A stretch of DNA of 64,000 bases from an uncultured Bacteroidales bacterium (lineage in GTDB: Bacteria > Bacteroidota > Bacteroidia > Bacteroidales > Bacteroidaceae), in NCBI GenBank assembly GCA_902791295.1, contig CADAVI010000001.1, positions 41,252 through 105,251 of the forward strand, read 5' to 3'. Positions 20,810 through 29,077 of this stretch are shown piece after piece; the stretch's first letter is position 1, and each line of letters opens with the position of its first letter. Below the pieces are notes generated by a model. That model worked only from the letters and a program-made list of their open reading frames with translations, searched no databases and was not told the DNA's origin. A program made the position numbers and the translations under genes.

Positions 20810-23623
20810 ATGCTTCGTAAACTCGCCACGGCGCTCTTGGCCGTGACATTCTTACAGACAGCCTTTGCGCAACAGACAGCTCTCCCTCCCCACACGGTGG
20901 AGGGCTGCCTGCGCAATGGCATGCACTATATCGTGATGAACAACGACCTGCCCCGCCACACGGTGGAGGTCAGGCTCGTCATGGGCGTCGGCTCCTTGCA
21001 GGAGACGGACGACCAGCAGGGCGGCGCGCACTTCCTGGAGCACATGGTGTTCAAGGGTGTGAAGCCTTACCCCGACCGTGCGCTGGTGGACTATTTCGAG
21101 CGCCAGGGCATGAAGTACGGCCGCGACATCAACGCTTTCACAGGCTTTGACCGCACTATCTTTTGGTTCACCTTGCCCACCTTCTATGACGCCGAGCGCA
21201 TCATCGACACGACGTTTGTGGCGGTGCACCATATCTTGTCCGACCTCCTCTTCCGCGAGGAGCGTGTGCGCAAGGAGCGCGGCATCATCGTGGAGGAACT
21301 GCGCGGCTACAGCACGGGCGACCCTTTCTACAACTTGAAGATAGGCAATGGGCGCCATGTCAACCGCATGCCCTTGGGCGATGAGGACGACATCATGCGC
21401 ATTGATCGTCAGCGTCTGATGGACTTCTACCAGAGGTGGTACGCACCGCAGTTCGCCACCCTCGTGGTGGTGGGCGATGTGGATGCACCGCAGATGGCGC
21501 AGCGCATTGAGCAGCAGTTTGCCGACCTCGTGCCCCGCGGGGCGAAGCGCGCCGCTACGTGGCCGCTCTCCTACCCGAAGGGGGCGCAGATGATGACGGT
21601 GAGCGACTCGCTGGGCAGCGACTTGAAGCTGGACCTGATGGTGCCGCACCACTACGAGCTGAGCACCAATCTAAAGACCACCGTAGAGCAGCAGCGCGAC
21701 CGCATGCTGGAGCGTGTGGTGTCGAAGCGCCTGCGCCGTGCCCGCACCGAATGTATAGTAAGCAACCAGTGGTATCTGGCCGACAAGAGCCACTTTGCCC
21801 TGACCTTCAGCGCCAGGGAGAAGGACTCGCTCCTGTGCCGCCTGACAAGGGCTGCTGCCGAGGTGAACGACCTGGCTCGCCACGGGCTCACGGAGGGTGA
21901 GCTGAAGGAGGTGGCCGAGGAGTGCGCCAAGGGCCTCTTCTGCGACACGCTGAAGGCGGTGTCGAGCAAGTGGTGCGAGGACTTCATTGAGCGCGCCATC
22001 CTGGGCTCATGCCGCATCTACTCGGTGGCCGACGCTGAGGCGGTGAAGGCGGGCATCCGCCAGACCACTTCGCGACAGCTGCAGCTGCGTGCCAAGCGAC
22101 TGCTGACGGAGATGAAGCAGCACTTGCTGATGGCTTACAGCAACAACGCCTCGCAGCCGCTGACGAAGGAGGAGGTGCTCGAGGCGTGGGAGCGGGGCAA
22201 GAAAACTCCTGCCCTGCCGTATGTGGCGCCTGAGAAGGAGGAGCTGGAACCGCTGTTCATGGCGAGACAGGACTTCCGCGAGCATCCGCTGCCGACGGTG
22301 CTGGCCGAGACGCACGAGCCACAGGACAGCGCCGTGGCCTCGCGCCGCTACTACGGCGACCTGGGCCTGACGGAGGTGAACCTGCGCAACGGGGTGCGGC
22401 TCTTGCTGCGCCCTACCGACGACGAGGCCAGCCGCATTCAGCTGCTGGCCCTGGGCAAGGGTGGCACCTCGTCGCTGACGGACAATGACTACTACCAGCT
22501 GAAGGATGCGGTGGCCTACATGGACATGGGCGGCATCGACTCGGTGGATCCCGACACGCTGATTGACGTGACGGGCGACCGCAACGTGATGCTGAACGTG
22601 GGTCTGGACGACTCGTGGCACCAGCTCATGGCTACGGCCGACGCTGCCGACGCGCAGCTGCTGATGAATCTGGTGTATGAGAAGATGCACCACCCGCGCA
22701 AGGACTACGAGGACTTTGAGGACTCGCGCCAGAGCGAGCTGGAGAGCTGGGGACAGGAGACGGTGCTGGGGCGCATGATTCAGCGCGACCCCAACCGCCA
22801 GATCAGCAACAGCATCGACTCGGTGATGGGCAACATCGTGCTGCGCCGGCCTATGCAGCCCGCCGACCTCAAGGCGCTCTGCCTGGACAGCATGGACACG
22901 TACTACCGCCGCCTCTACACCAATCCGCAGGGGCTCACACTCATCCTGACGGGCCACTATGACCTGCCCACAGTGGAGCGTGCCGCCATTGGCACCTTTG
23001 CCCGTATGCAGGCGCCCGACTCGGTGCTGGCGGTGAACGACGAGCCTGTGCAGCCTGTGCGCTGCTTCGAGCGCCAGTTCCCCCACACGAACCCGACGCA
23101 GACGGTGTTCAACCACCTCTTTGCCGGCAACTACTACCCCTCGCTGCGCACCACGCTCATGTTCAAGCTGATGCGCGACCTCTTGCAGCAGCGCATGCTC
23201 AGCGTGCTGCGCGAGCGCGAAAACATTGTTTACTCGCCCTACTGCGACATGATCTATCACGGTCTGCCCCAGCGCACTTACTACTTCTGGCTCTGCTTTG
23301 CCGTGAAGAACGAGAACACGGCGCGGGCCGACGCTGCGCTGCGCGAGATTGTGAAAGACCTGCAGACGCACCCCGTGCCGGCCGTGGAGCTGGAGAAGCT
23401 GAAGCGCTCCTTCTGCGTGACGAAACGCCAGCAGTTGAGCGACGTGGCGCCCACAGAGTGGAGGGACTGCCTGGCCACGCTGCTGAAGAACGGCGAGGAG
23501 CTGGAGGACTTCGACCACTATGACGAGGTGCTGGGCAGCATCACGCCCGAGGAGGTGCAGAAGGCTTTCTGCGACTACATCGACATTGACAACCATATTG
23601 TACTGTATCAGAAACAGGAGTGA
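20810..23623 (+). CDS. M16 family zinc protease, exported
   Basis: The 937-residue protein has a signal peptide cut near AFAQQ and two tandem M16 halves. The first half carries the inverted zinc motif HFLEH (His74, Glu77, His78) in GGAHFLEHMVFKG and a distal Glu in the VEELRGY block about 80 residues on. The second half, from about residue 510, lacks the zinc motif, as usual for the non-catalytic half. Such pitrilysin-type enzymes degrade peptides. Place in the SusC/D operon suggests that it processes peptides brought into the periplasm. Confidence 0.92.
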   Translation: MLRKLATALLAVTFLQTAFAQQTALPPHTVEGCLRNGMHYIVMNNDLPRHTVEVRLVMGVGSLQETDDQQGGAHFLEHMVFKGVKPYPDRALVDYFERQGMKYGRDINAFTGFDRTIFWFTLPTFYDAERIIDTTFVAVHHILSDLLFREERVRKERGIIVEELRGYSTGDPFYNLKIGNGRHVNRMPLGDEDDIMRIDRQRLMDFYQRWYAPQFATLVVVGDVDAPQMAQRIEQQFADLVPRGAKRAATWPLSYPKGAQMMTVSDSLGSDLKLDLMVPHHYELSTNLKTTVEQQRDRMLERVVSKRLRRARTECIVSNQWYLADKSHFALTFSAREKDSLLCRLTRAAAEVNDLARHGLTEGELKEVAEECAKGLFCDTLKAVSSKWCEDFIERAILGSCRIYSVADAEAVKAGIRQTTSRQLQLRAKRLLTEMKQHLLMAYSNNASQPLTKEEVLEAWERGKKTPALPYVAPEKEELEPLFMARQDFREHPLPTVLAETHEPQDSAVASRRYYGDLGLTEVNLRNGVRLLLRPTDDEASRIQLLALGKGGTSSLTDNDYYQLKDAVAYMDMGGIDSVDPDTLIDVTGDRNVMLNVGLDDSWHQLMATADAADAQLLMNLVYEKMHHPRKDYEDFEDSRQSELESWGQETVLGRMIQRDPNRQISNSIDSVMGNIVLRRPMQPADLKALCLDSMDTYYRRLYTNPQGLTLILTGHYDLPTVERAAIGTFARMQAPDSVLAVNDEPVQPVRCFERQFPHTNPTQTVFNHLFAGNYYPSLRTTLMFKLMRDLLQQRMLSVLRERENIVYSPYCDMIYHGLPQRTYYFWLCFAVKNENTARADAALREIVKDLQTHPVPAVELEKLKRSFCVTKRQQLSDVAPTEWRDCLATLLKNGEELEDFDHYDEVLGSITPEEVQKAFCDYIDIDNHIVLYQKQE

Positions 23624-23665
23624 AGCCCCATCAACCTCCTTCACTCGTTTCATAAACATAACGCC

Positions 23666-24589
23666 ATGAACAAGAAACTCATCACTACCCTCGCCTGCCT
23701 CATGCTCGCCCTCTGCGGATGGGCACAGGCAGCCCCCGAGGCATACCGCCTGTACGGCAAGGACGGACAGCCCGTCGCCTATGCCGACATGGTGAAGGAC
23801 CTGGCCCAGCAAGACGCCGTCTTCGTGGGCGAGATGCACAACTGCCCCATCTGCCACTGGCTGGAGCGCCGCCTGCTGCAGTCGCTCCATCAGGCCTGCG
23901 CAGCTGAGGGCAGCGCCAAGAAGGGCAAGAAGGACGCGGCCCCCAAGGGACTGGCCGTGGGCATGGAGATGTTTGAGGCCGACGACCAGCTCGTCATCGA
24001 CGAGTACTTCGCCCAGCAAATCACCGCCGACCGCTTCGAGAGCGAGGCGCGATTCTGGCCCAACTACTCCACCGACTATGAGCCGCTGGTGGACTTTGCC
24101 TATGAGCACCGCCTGCCGCTGGTGGCCACCAACGTGCCGCGACGCTACGCCAACTCGGTGAAGAACCACGGCATCGCCTTTCTCGACTCGCTCAGCGACG
24201 AGGCCAAGCGCTACCTGCCGCCGCTGCCCATCCCCTACCAGGCCAACGAGCAGGCCACAGAGGCTTTCGGACTGATGGCCGCCATGGGCAAGGGCAAGAG
24301 CAGCAACCCGGAGTGGCTCTCGCAGTCGCAGGCACTGAAGGACGCCACCATGGCGTGGAACACCGCACAGTGGCTGAAGAAGGGCTACCAGATGGTGCAC
24401 TTCAACGGCAACTACCACACCGCCGCCGGCGAGGGCATCCTCACCTATCTGCGCCACTACGCGCCCAAGGCACGCTACAAGACCATCTACTCCGTGCGCC
24501 AGGAGGACATCACCGCGCTGGAGGAGGACTACCTCGGACAGGCCGATTACTACATCTGCGTGGCTGAGGACATGAGCACCAGCTACTGA
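23666..24589 (+). CDS. ChaN family (haem-binding uptake, Tiki-like) protein
   Basis: The 307-residue protein has a signal peptide (MNKKLITTLACLMLALCGWAQA) without a lipobox Cys at the cut site. VFVGEMHNCPICHWLERRLL and GLAVGMEMFEADDQ are typical of the ChaN/PF04187 family, whose Campylobacter member ChaN binds haem; the fold is shared with Tiki-type proteases. The C-terminal MVHFNGNYHT block carries the conserved His. An NCPICHW segment provides two Cys. It starts 42 bp after the M16 gene and is the last gene of the operon. Haem or metalloporphyrin handling is inferred. Confidence 0.8.
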   Translation: MNKKLITTLACLMLALCGWAQAAPEAYRLYGKDGQPVAYADMVKDLAQQDAVFVGEMHNCPICHWLERRLLQSLHQACAAEGSAKKGKKDAAPKGLAVGMEMFEADDQLVIDEYFAQQITADRFESEARFWPNYSTDYEPLVDFAYEHRLPLVATNVPRRYANSVKNHGIAFLDSLSDEAKRYLPPLPIPYQANEQATEAFGLMAAMGKGKSSNPEWLSQSQALKDATMAWNTAQWLKKGYQMVHFNGNYHTAAGEGILTYLRHYAPKARYKTIYSVRQEDITALEEDYLGQADYYICVAEDMSTSY

Positions 24590-24721
24590 GAAAAGCTCCT
24601 CGCAGCCTGCACCAAGAGTCTCCGCCCATCCGCACCCTGAAGGGAGGGGAAAGGCGAGGCAGGAATGGCGGCAAGGCTGAGGAGAAACATAGAGCACGCG
24701 TACATATTATATATAGTATAC

Positions 24722-24751
24722 GGGGAGGTATCGTTTTGCCTCCCCTTTTTT
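24722..24751 (+). terminator. Terminator of the SusC-protease operon
   Basis: GGGGAGG (24722-24728) pairs with CCTCCCC (24739-24745), followed by a T run. The right half and flank match those at 14424 and 53116. Confidence 0.8.
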
Positions 24752-24761
24752 GCAACTAGTG

Positions 24762-24866
24762 GCGCACCCTGCGCATCGTTTTTCGCGCACCCTGCACCAC
24801 TATTAATGCGCACGGTGCACGATTAATGTAGCGCAGGGTGCGCTATTTATATCGTGCACGGCACAT
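24762..24866 (+). repeat. Phased 13-bp palindrome array, locus C (5 units, 23-bp pitch)
   Basis: Units start at 24762 (GCGCACCCTGCGC), 24785 (GCGCACCCTGCAC), 24808 (GCGCACGGTGCAC), 24831 (GCGCAGGGTGCGC) and 24854 (a decayed GTGCACGGCACAT), each 23 bp apart. The array lies between the operon terminator and the cbiK promoter. Confidence 0.9.
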
Positions 24867-24950
24867 TATTATGCCCCTGCACCCTCACCTCTTGTGAGTA
24901 TTCTTGCTCCGCGAGTGAGTATTTTGAGGGTGAGCAGAGTACGAAAGTGC

Positions 24951-24979
24951 TTGTAATAGAAAGTAATTGCTTAACTTTG
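24951..24979 (+). promoter_or_regulatory. Promoter of the CbiK-type chelatase gene
   Basis: TAACTTTG at 24972-24979 is preceded by TTG at 24951-24953. The spacing of 18 bp is slightly short. Confidence 0.55.
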
Positions 24980-24986
24980 CAGCCGT

Positions 24987-25223
24987 TAGAGAAAAAGGAC
25001 ATAAGGGCAACAGGCCCCAGGCGAAGACCGCCACAGAGTGAAAGAAAACAGAGCGGACAGAGGAACCAAGAACGGCTCGCCTGACGAACCTCAACAGAGA
25101 GAAGAAGAGAGGGGCAGGCGGCATCACTGCCACCCCGCCCCAAAGACCCACCAAAGGCAGAGGATAACAATAGAGATTGAAGGATATTAAAGAATTAAAG
25201 ACAACTAAACAAAAAAACAGACA
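24987..25223 (+). other. Structured leader of the chelatase gene
   Basis: About 240 nt lie between the predicted start of transcription and the coding region. At 25109-25141 GGGGC and GCCCC close a long GC-rich hairpin (GGCGGCA with TGCCACC inside). It has no T run. The adenosylcobalamin riboswitch blocks were looked for and not found, so any regulatory role is open. Confidence 0.4.
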
Positions 25224-26117
25224 ATGAACAACATGAAGAAAATGACATTGATGCTTGCCCTGATGGTGGCAAGCGTGATGGGAATGAGCGCCAAGAACGC
25301 GCTGGTGGTGATTGCACACGGCTCACCCATGCCACAGTGGCGCAAGCCCGTGCTCGACGTAGAAAAGCTCCTGCAGAAGGAGATGGCCGACGTGAAGGGA
25401 TTCAGCTATATCCGCGTGGCCATGATGGAATTCACCGAGCCTACCATCGCATCGGTGGTGGAAGACTGCGAGAAGCAGGGCGTGGACACCATCTACGCCA
25501 TCCCCTTGTTCATGGCTCCCTCAGGCCACTCAGAGATGGACATCCCCAACATCCTCGGACATAAGTACGACGCCGACACACACGCCGAGCTGGTGGAAGA
25601 GAACACCAAGTTCGTCAACACCAAGCTCCCCATCATCGTAGGTCCCACGCTGAGCTACGACGACTTCCTGGAGAAGACCATGCTGAAGCGCGTGCAGGAG
25701 ATGTCGAAAGACGTGAAGGACGAGGCCGTGCTCTTTGTGGCACATGGCGACGACCAGTTCATCGGCTTCTGGAACCAGAAGATGGAGTCCATCAGCAGCT
25801 GCGTGAAAGAGGCTACCGGCATCAGCGTCACCGACTACAAGTTCGTGGCCATGGGCGCCAAGATGATTAGCGAGATGGTGCCAGCCATCGTGAAGATGAG
25901 CCAGCAGAAGCCACGCGTGCTCGTGCAGGGCGTTTACCTCACTTCATCAGCCAAGGAGATGGCCGAAGGCTTCGGCGTGGACGAAGTGCTCAAGGAAGCC
26001 CTCCCCAACAAGCAGACCGAAGTGGTGTTCAGCGCCAACGGCATCCTGCCTGCCTCCACCAACGAAGTGTGCGCATGGATTAAGACCCGCGCCACCGAAT
26101 GGCTGAACAGCAAATAA
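25224..26117 (+). CDS. CbiK-type sirohydrochlorin cobaltochelatase, exported form
   Basis: CbiK-type class II chelatases insert Co or Fe into tetrapyrroles. This 297-residue protein keeps the N-terminal VIAHGSPMPQW block with the first active-site His and a second His in LFVAHGDDQFIGFW, and has the length of CbiK plus a signal peptide (hydrophobic MTLMLALMVASVMGMSA after MNNMKK). An exported CbiK is known in Desulfovibrio (CbiK-P), where a haem transport role was suggested. No cobalamin genes are near; the neighbours are the ChaN and SusC/D genes. The next ATG (25233) is also possible as start. Periplasmic location is predicted only from the signal peptide. Confidence 0.82.
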   Translation: MNNMKKMTLMLALMVASVMGMSAKNALVVIAHGSPMPQWRKPVLDVEKLLQKEMADVKGFSYIRVAMMEFTEPTIASVVEDCEKQGVDTIYAIPLFMAPSGHSEMDIPNILGHKYDADTHAELVEENTKFVNTKLPIIVGPTLSYDDFLEKTMLKRVQEMSKDVKDEAVLFVAHGDDQFIGFWNQKMESISSCVKEATGISVTDYKFVAMGAKMISEMVPAIVKMSQQKPRVLVQGVYLTSSAKEMAEGFGVDEVLKEALPNKQTEVVFSANGILPASTNEVCAWIKTRATEWLNSK

Positions 26118-26132
26118 GACAAACGTAGAGGA

Positions 26133-26168
26133 GCATGGTGCCCGCACGGCACACGACGGGCACCATGC
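26133..26168. repeat. 12-bp perfect inverted repeat after the chelatase gene
   Basis: GCATGGTGCCCG (26133-26144) and CGGGCACCATGC (26157-26168) form a stem with a 12-nt loop. No T run follows, so it is either a weak terminator or an mRNA-stabilising hairpin. Confidence 0.6.
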
Positions 26169-26334
26169 ACCTGTGTAAAAGTATCATGTGAAAGCACAGA
26201 CACGAAATAGGCACACAAAAACACATCTAACACACACACTTTGACCCAGAATAAATGCACTTTGTCACAGTACACAAGCACAACTAACAACTTCATACAT
26301 AAATACTAATACACGATCAAAAGACACACGCCCG

Positions 26335-26415
26335 TCAGCCCTGCGTAACCATGAGCGCAGGGCTGAAACACTAAGCGGGGCAAGCGCTGAGAACAACTCT
26401 CAATGCTTGCCCCGC
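26335..26415. repeat. Two adjacent strong hairpins between converging operons
   Basis: TCAGCCCTGCG pairs with CGCAGGGCTGA (26335-26366), and GCGGGGCAAGC with GCTTGCCCCGC (26375-26415); the second has an inner stem TGAGA/TCTCA. They lie between the chelatase gene (plus) and the xylan operon (minus). They could end transcription from both sides, but lack clear T runs. Confidence 0.55.
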
Positions 26416-26448
26416 CTGCTGTATCTATGAGCCGGCATGGCCGAAGGA

Positions 26449-26560
26449 ACTGTATGAGCTAGCCTATCGGGGGAAACCAGAAAGACTAGAAACTCCTAGA
26501 ACAACTAGGAAACACCACAAAACTAGAAAGCTAGGAAACTATAAGCCTAGGAAGCAAGGC
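26449..26560. repeat. CTAG-rich intergenic spacer
   Basis: About seven CTAG tetranucleotides occur within roughly 100 bp, in strings such as AACTAGGAAA and ACTAGAAAGCTAGG. Similar spacers occur near 35313-35405 and 57370-57435. The rest of the 26169-26599 gap holds no supported gene. Confidence 0.6.
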
Positions 26561-26599
26561 GCCTGTGGGCCCGAAGGGGTGCACCCTACGCAAGAAGCG

Positions 26600-29047
26600 C
26601 TATCGCCCTGCTGGATCCACCTCGATGCGCTCCAGCACGATGCCGGGGTCGAGGGGCTGGAGGGTGAGGCGGTGCGAGCCTGCGGCAAGGGCTGGCAGCT
26701 GCAGGGGCTGACGGTTCTGGCGGGTGGTCTCCCACTCGAAGTTCTGGTCGTGCGCCATCTGCGTGACGAAGCGGCTGGCCTCGTTCACATTGAGTGTCTG
26801 CACCAGCTGTCCATCCAGAAGGACAGAGAGCCGCTGCCCGCGCCCATCGTTGAAGGGGAAGTTGGTGGCCAGCGTGAGGACCAGGCGTGCGCCCTCCTGA
26901 GGTTGCGCGATGCTGAAGTCGTAGCTGATGCTGGCTCCCTCGGTGCTCTTTGTGTAGGGCAAGAGGGCGATGGCGTCTTTCCACACGCCCATGTGGGGGA
27001 TGACCTGCCAGGTAGCTTCCTTCGCGTCGGCCTTCTGCACGAAGTCGGAGGCCTCGAGCACGGCCAGGCGCTCACGGGGCTGCGCCACAAAGGTCTTGCC
27101 CACGGTGGCCTCGGCAGAGTCGATGCGCGTGACGTTCGGCATGATGTTGCGTGGCGGATTGTTCCACGAGCGGTAGCCGATGTGTATCTCGTCCATCATG
27201 TGGTTCCACTTGCCACGTGCAATCTTATGGTTGTACTCGTCGCAGAGCTCAGCGTCGCGACGGAAGCAGAGCTCCGCCTTGTCGGCCCACTCGTTAGCGC
27301 GCAAGTCCTTCTGCGCAGCGTAGTAGTGGTTCATGGCCACAGCGTGGTAGAGGTTGTAGAGATTAGCGAACACACGCACGGGGTGATAGACGAGCTCGTT
27401 GTAGGTCTGGCGGTTGGGCACAGGGATGAGCTCACGCAGGATGGTGGCATCGCGTTCGAGCTTGTCGTATTCGTCCACTCGCTCCTGCCACTCTCCGGCG
27501 GCAAGGTTGAAGGTGCGCGTGTCGAGCTGTTCGGGTGTGCGGCGGTGCGCGTACTTGCACTGCAGATTGAGGATGCGCGCGGCCTCCTTGGCGCACTTGT
27601 CGCCAAACTGCTGGCGGCAGAAGCTCTCGGTGTAGTCCATCAGGTTGGCGGCGTTGAACTGTGCGGGGTTCCACGCCATGCGGAACCAGAAGTCGATGGG
27701 GAACTCCATAGGCTTCAGGTCGCCCACGTTGAGAATCCAGAGCTGATTGACGCCGTAGGTGTAGGTGAGCTGCAGCTGCTCCCACATACGCTGGATTTGT
27801 GTGACGTTCTGGAACTTGGAGTTGCGGGGCGCGCCCACATAGTCCACATGGTAGTACATGCCGTAGCCGCCGGGGTGACGGTGGGAGAAGGCGCCCGTGC
27901 CTCGGTTCCACTCCTGCTCGGGGAGGACGCGCACGTTGCCCCAGTTGTCGTCGCAGAGGAGGAGGATGACGTCGTCGGGCACTTGCATGCCTTTCTCGTA
28001 GTATTCCTGCACTTCCTTATAGAGGGCCCACACCTGTGGGGTCTCGCGGGCAGGACGGTTGGTGGCCTGTTCGATGAGCTTTCGCTGGTTGCCCACGATG
28101 CGCTCGAGAAGGGCCACGTCGGCATGGTCTCCCATGGCTTCGTCGCCGTCGCCGCGCATGCCGATGGTCACGACGTCGTCGGTGTGCTGCATACGCTCCA
28201 CGCCGGTTTTCCAGAAGCGGTCGAGAGTCTCTTGGTTCGTGTCGTAGTTCCAGGCTCCGTACTCGCGGCGGTGGCTGGTCCACTCCTTGTGGGCGCGGGC
28301 CATGGGCTCGTGGTGGGAGGTGCCCATGCAGATGCCCATGTCGTCGGCGGTCTGCATGTTGAGGGAATCGTCGGCATAGAAGGCGGCGTCCCACATGGCG
28401 GGCCACATGAAGTTGCCCTTGAGGCGGAGGACGAGCTCGAAGACACGGCTGTAGAACTCATGGTTGTAACTGCCGAAGTTTTCCTTCACCCAGCCTGTGA
28501 GGCAGGGGGCCTCGTCGTTGAGGAAGATGCCGCGGTAGCGCACGGCGGGCTCGCCGTCCGTGTAGGTGCCAGGCTTGATGTAGAGCTGGTCGTGGTGCTC
28601 GATGGGGGTGTCGGCCCAGTAGTACCAGGGGCTGACGCCTATCTGCTGTGAGAGTTCGTAGATGCCGTAGATGGTGCCTCGCTTGTCGCTGCCGGCAATG
28701 ATGAGCTGCTGGCCGTCGGTGGTGATGACGAACTTCTCGCGCTTGCCTTTCAGCTGACGGGCGATGTCGCGGTGGCGCTTGGCATACTTGTCGATGGCGG
28801 CGCTGCGGCCCAAGGTGCCGATGAGGATAGGCAGGTCTTGGCGTCCGGTTACTTGCTGGAGGTCGCGCTTGAGGTTGTCGGCGGCAAGGTGCACGCCTTT
28901 CCAGTCGTTGGGGTCGCAAAGGACTTCACCTTTCAGGTCGGTGAGGCACAGGGTGTGCGGCTCGGCCTGAAAGGTGACGAACTGTGCGGCGGCGCTGGCG
29001 GTCATTGTGATGAGGGCCAGCGCCATCGTGAGGAGTATCTGTTTCAT
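26600..29047 (-). CDS. GH115 xylan alpha-1,2-glucuronidase
   Basis: GH115 enzymes remove (4-O-methyl)glucuronic acid side chains from glucuronoxylan. The 815-residue protein has a signal peptide (MKQILLTMALALITMTASAA) and the conserved GH115 blocks: RGTIYGIYELSQQIGVSPWYYWAD, RYRGIFLNDEAP, MWPAMWDAAF, TIGMRGDGDEAM and LLCDDNWGNVR. The C-terminal part (about residues 700-815) is a beta-sandwich. It is the last gene of the xylan operon, 30 bp after xylB. It should act in the periplasm or outside the cell on glucuronoxylan fragments. Confidence 0.93.
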   Translation of the reverse strand: MKQILLTMALALITMTASAAAQFVTFQAEPHTLCLTDLKGEVLCDPNDWKGVHLAADNLKRDLQQVTGRQDLPILIGTLGRSAAIDKYAKRHRDIARQLKGKREKFVITTDGQQLIIAGSDKRGTIYGIYELSQQIGVSPWYYWADTPIEHHDQLYIKPGTYTDGEPAVRYRGIFLNDEAPCLTGWVKENFGSYNHEFYSRVFELVLRLKGNFMWPAMWDAAFYADDSLNMQTADDMGICMGTSHHEPMARAHKEWTSHRREYGAWNYDTNQETLDRFWKTGVERMQHTDDVVTIGMRGDGDEAMGDHADVALLERIVGNQRKLIEQATNRPARETPQVWALYKEVQEYYEKGMQVPDDVILLLCDDNWGNVRVLPEQEWNRGTGAFSHRHPGGYGMYYHVDYVGAPRNSKFQNVTQIQRMWEQLQLTYTYGVNQLWILNVGDLKPMEFPIDFWFRMAWNPAQFNAANLMDYTESFCRQQFGDKCAKEAARILNLQCKYAHRRTPEQLDTRTFNLAAGEWQERVDEYDKLERDATILRELIPVPNRQTYNELVYHPVRVFANLYNLYHAVAMNHYYAAQKDLRANEWADKAELCFRRDAELCDEYNHKIARGKWNHMMDEIHIGYRSWNNPPRNIMPNVTRIDSAEATVGKTFVAQPRERLAVLEASDFVQKADAKEATWQVIPHMGVWKDAIALLPYTKSTEGASISYDFSIAQPQEGARLVLTLATNFPFNDGRGQRLSVLLDGQLVQTLNVNEASRFVTQMAHDQNFEWETTRQNRQPLQLPALAAGSHRLTLQPLDPGIVLERIEVDPAGR

Positions 29048-29077
29048 GTGTATGGGGTTGGATGTGCGTGTTTGGGG

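Noticed and set aside
22007-24697. Very long open frame (896 codons) on the minus strand opposite the M16 and ChaN genes
   Set aside because: It is rich in His, Val and Leu from antisense reading of GC-rich codons, and the plus-strand genes have clear motifs.
24987-25223. Cobalamin riboswitch before the chelatase gene
   Set aside because: The conserved B12 box and the GCCACTG-type core could not be found in the leader.
26579-28651. Open frame of 690 codons opposite GH115
   Set aside because: Antisense reading of a clearly recognisable GH115 gene.
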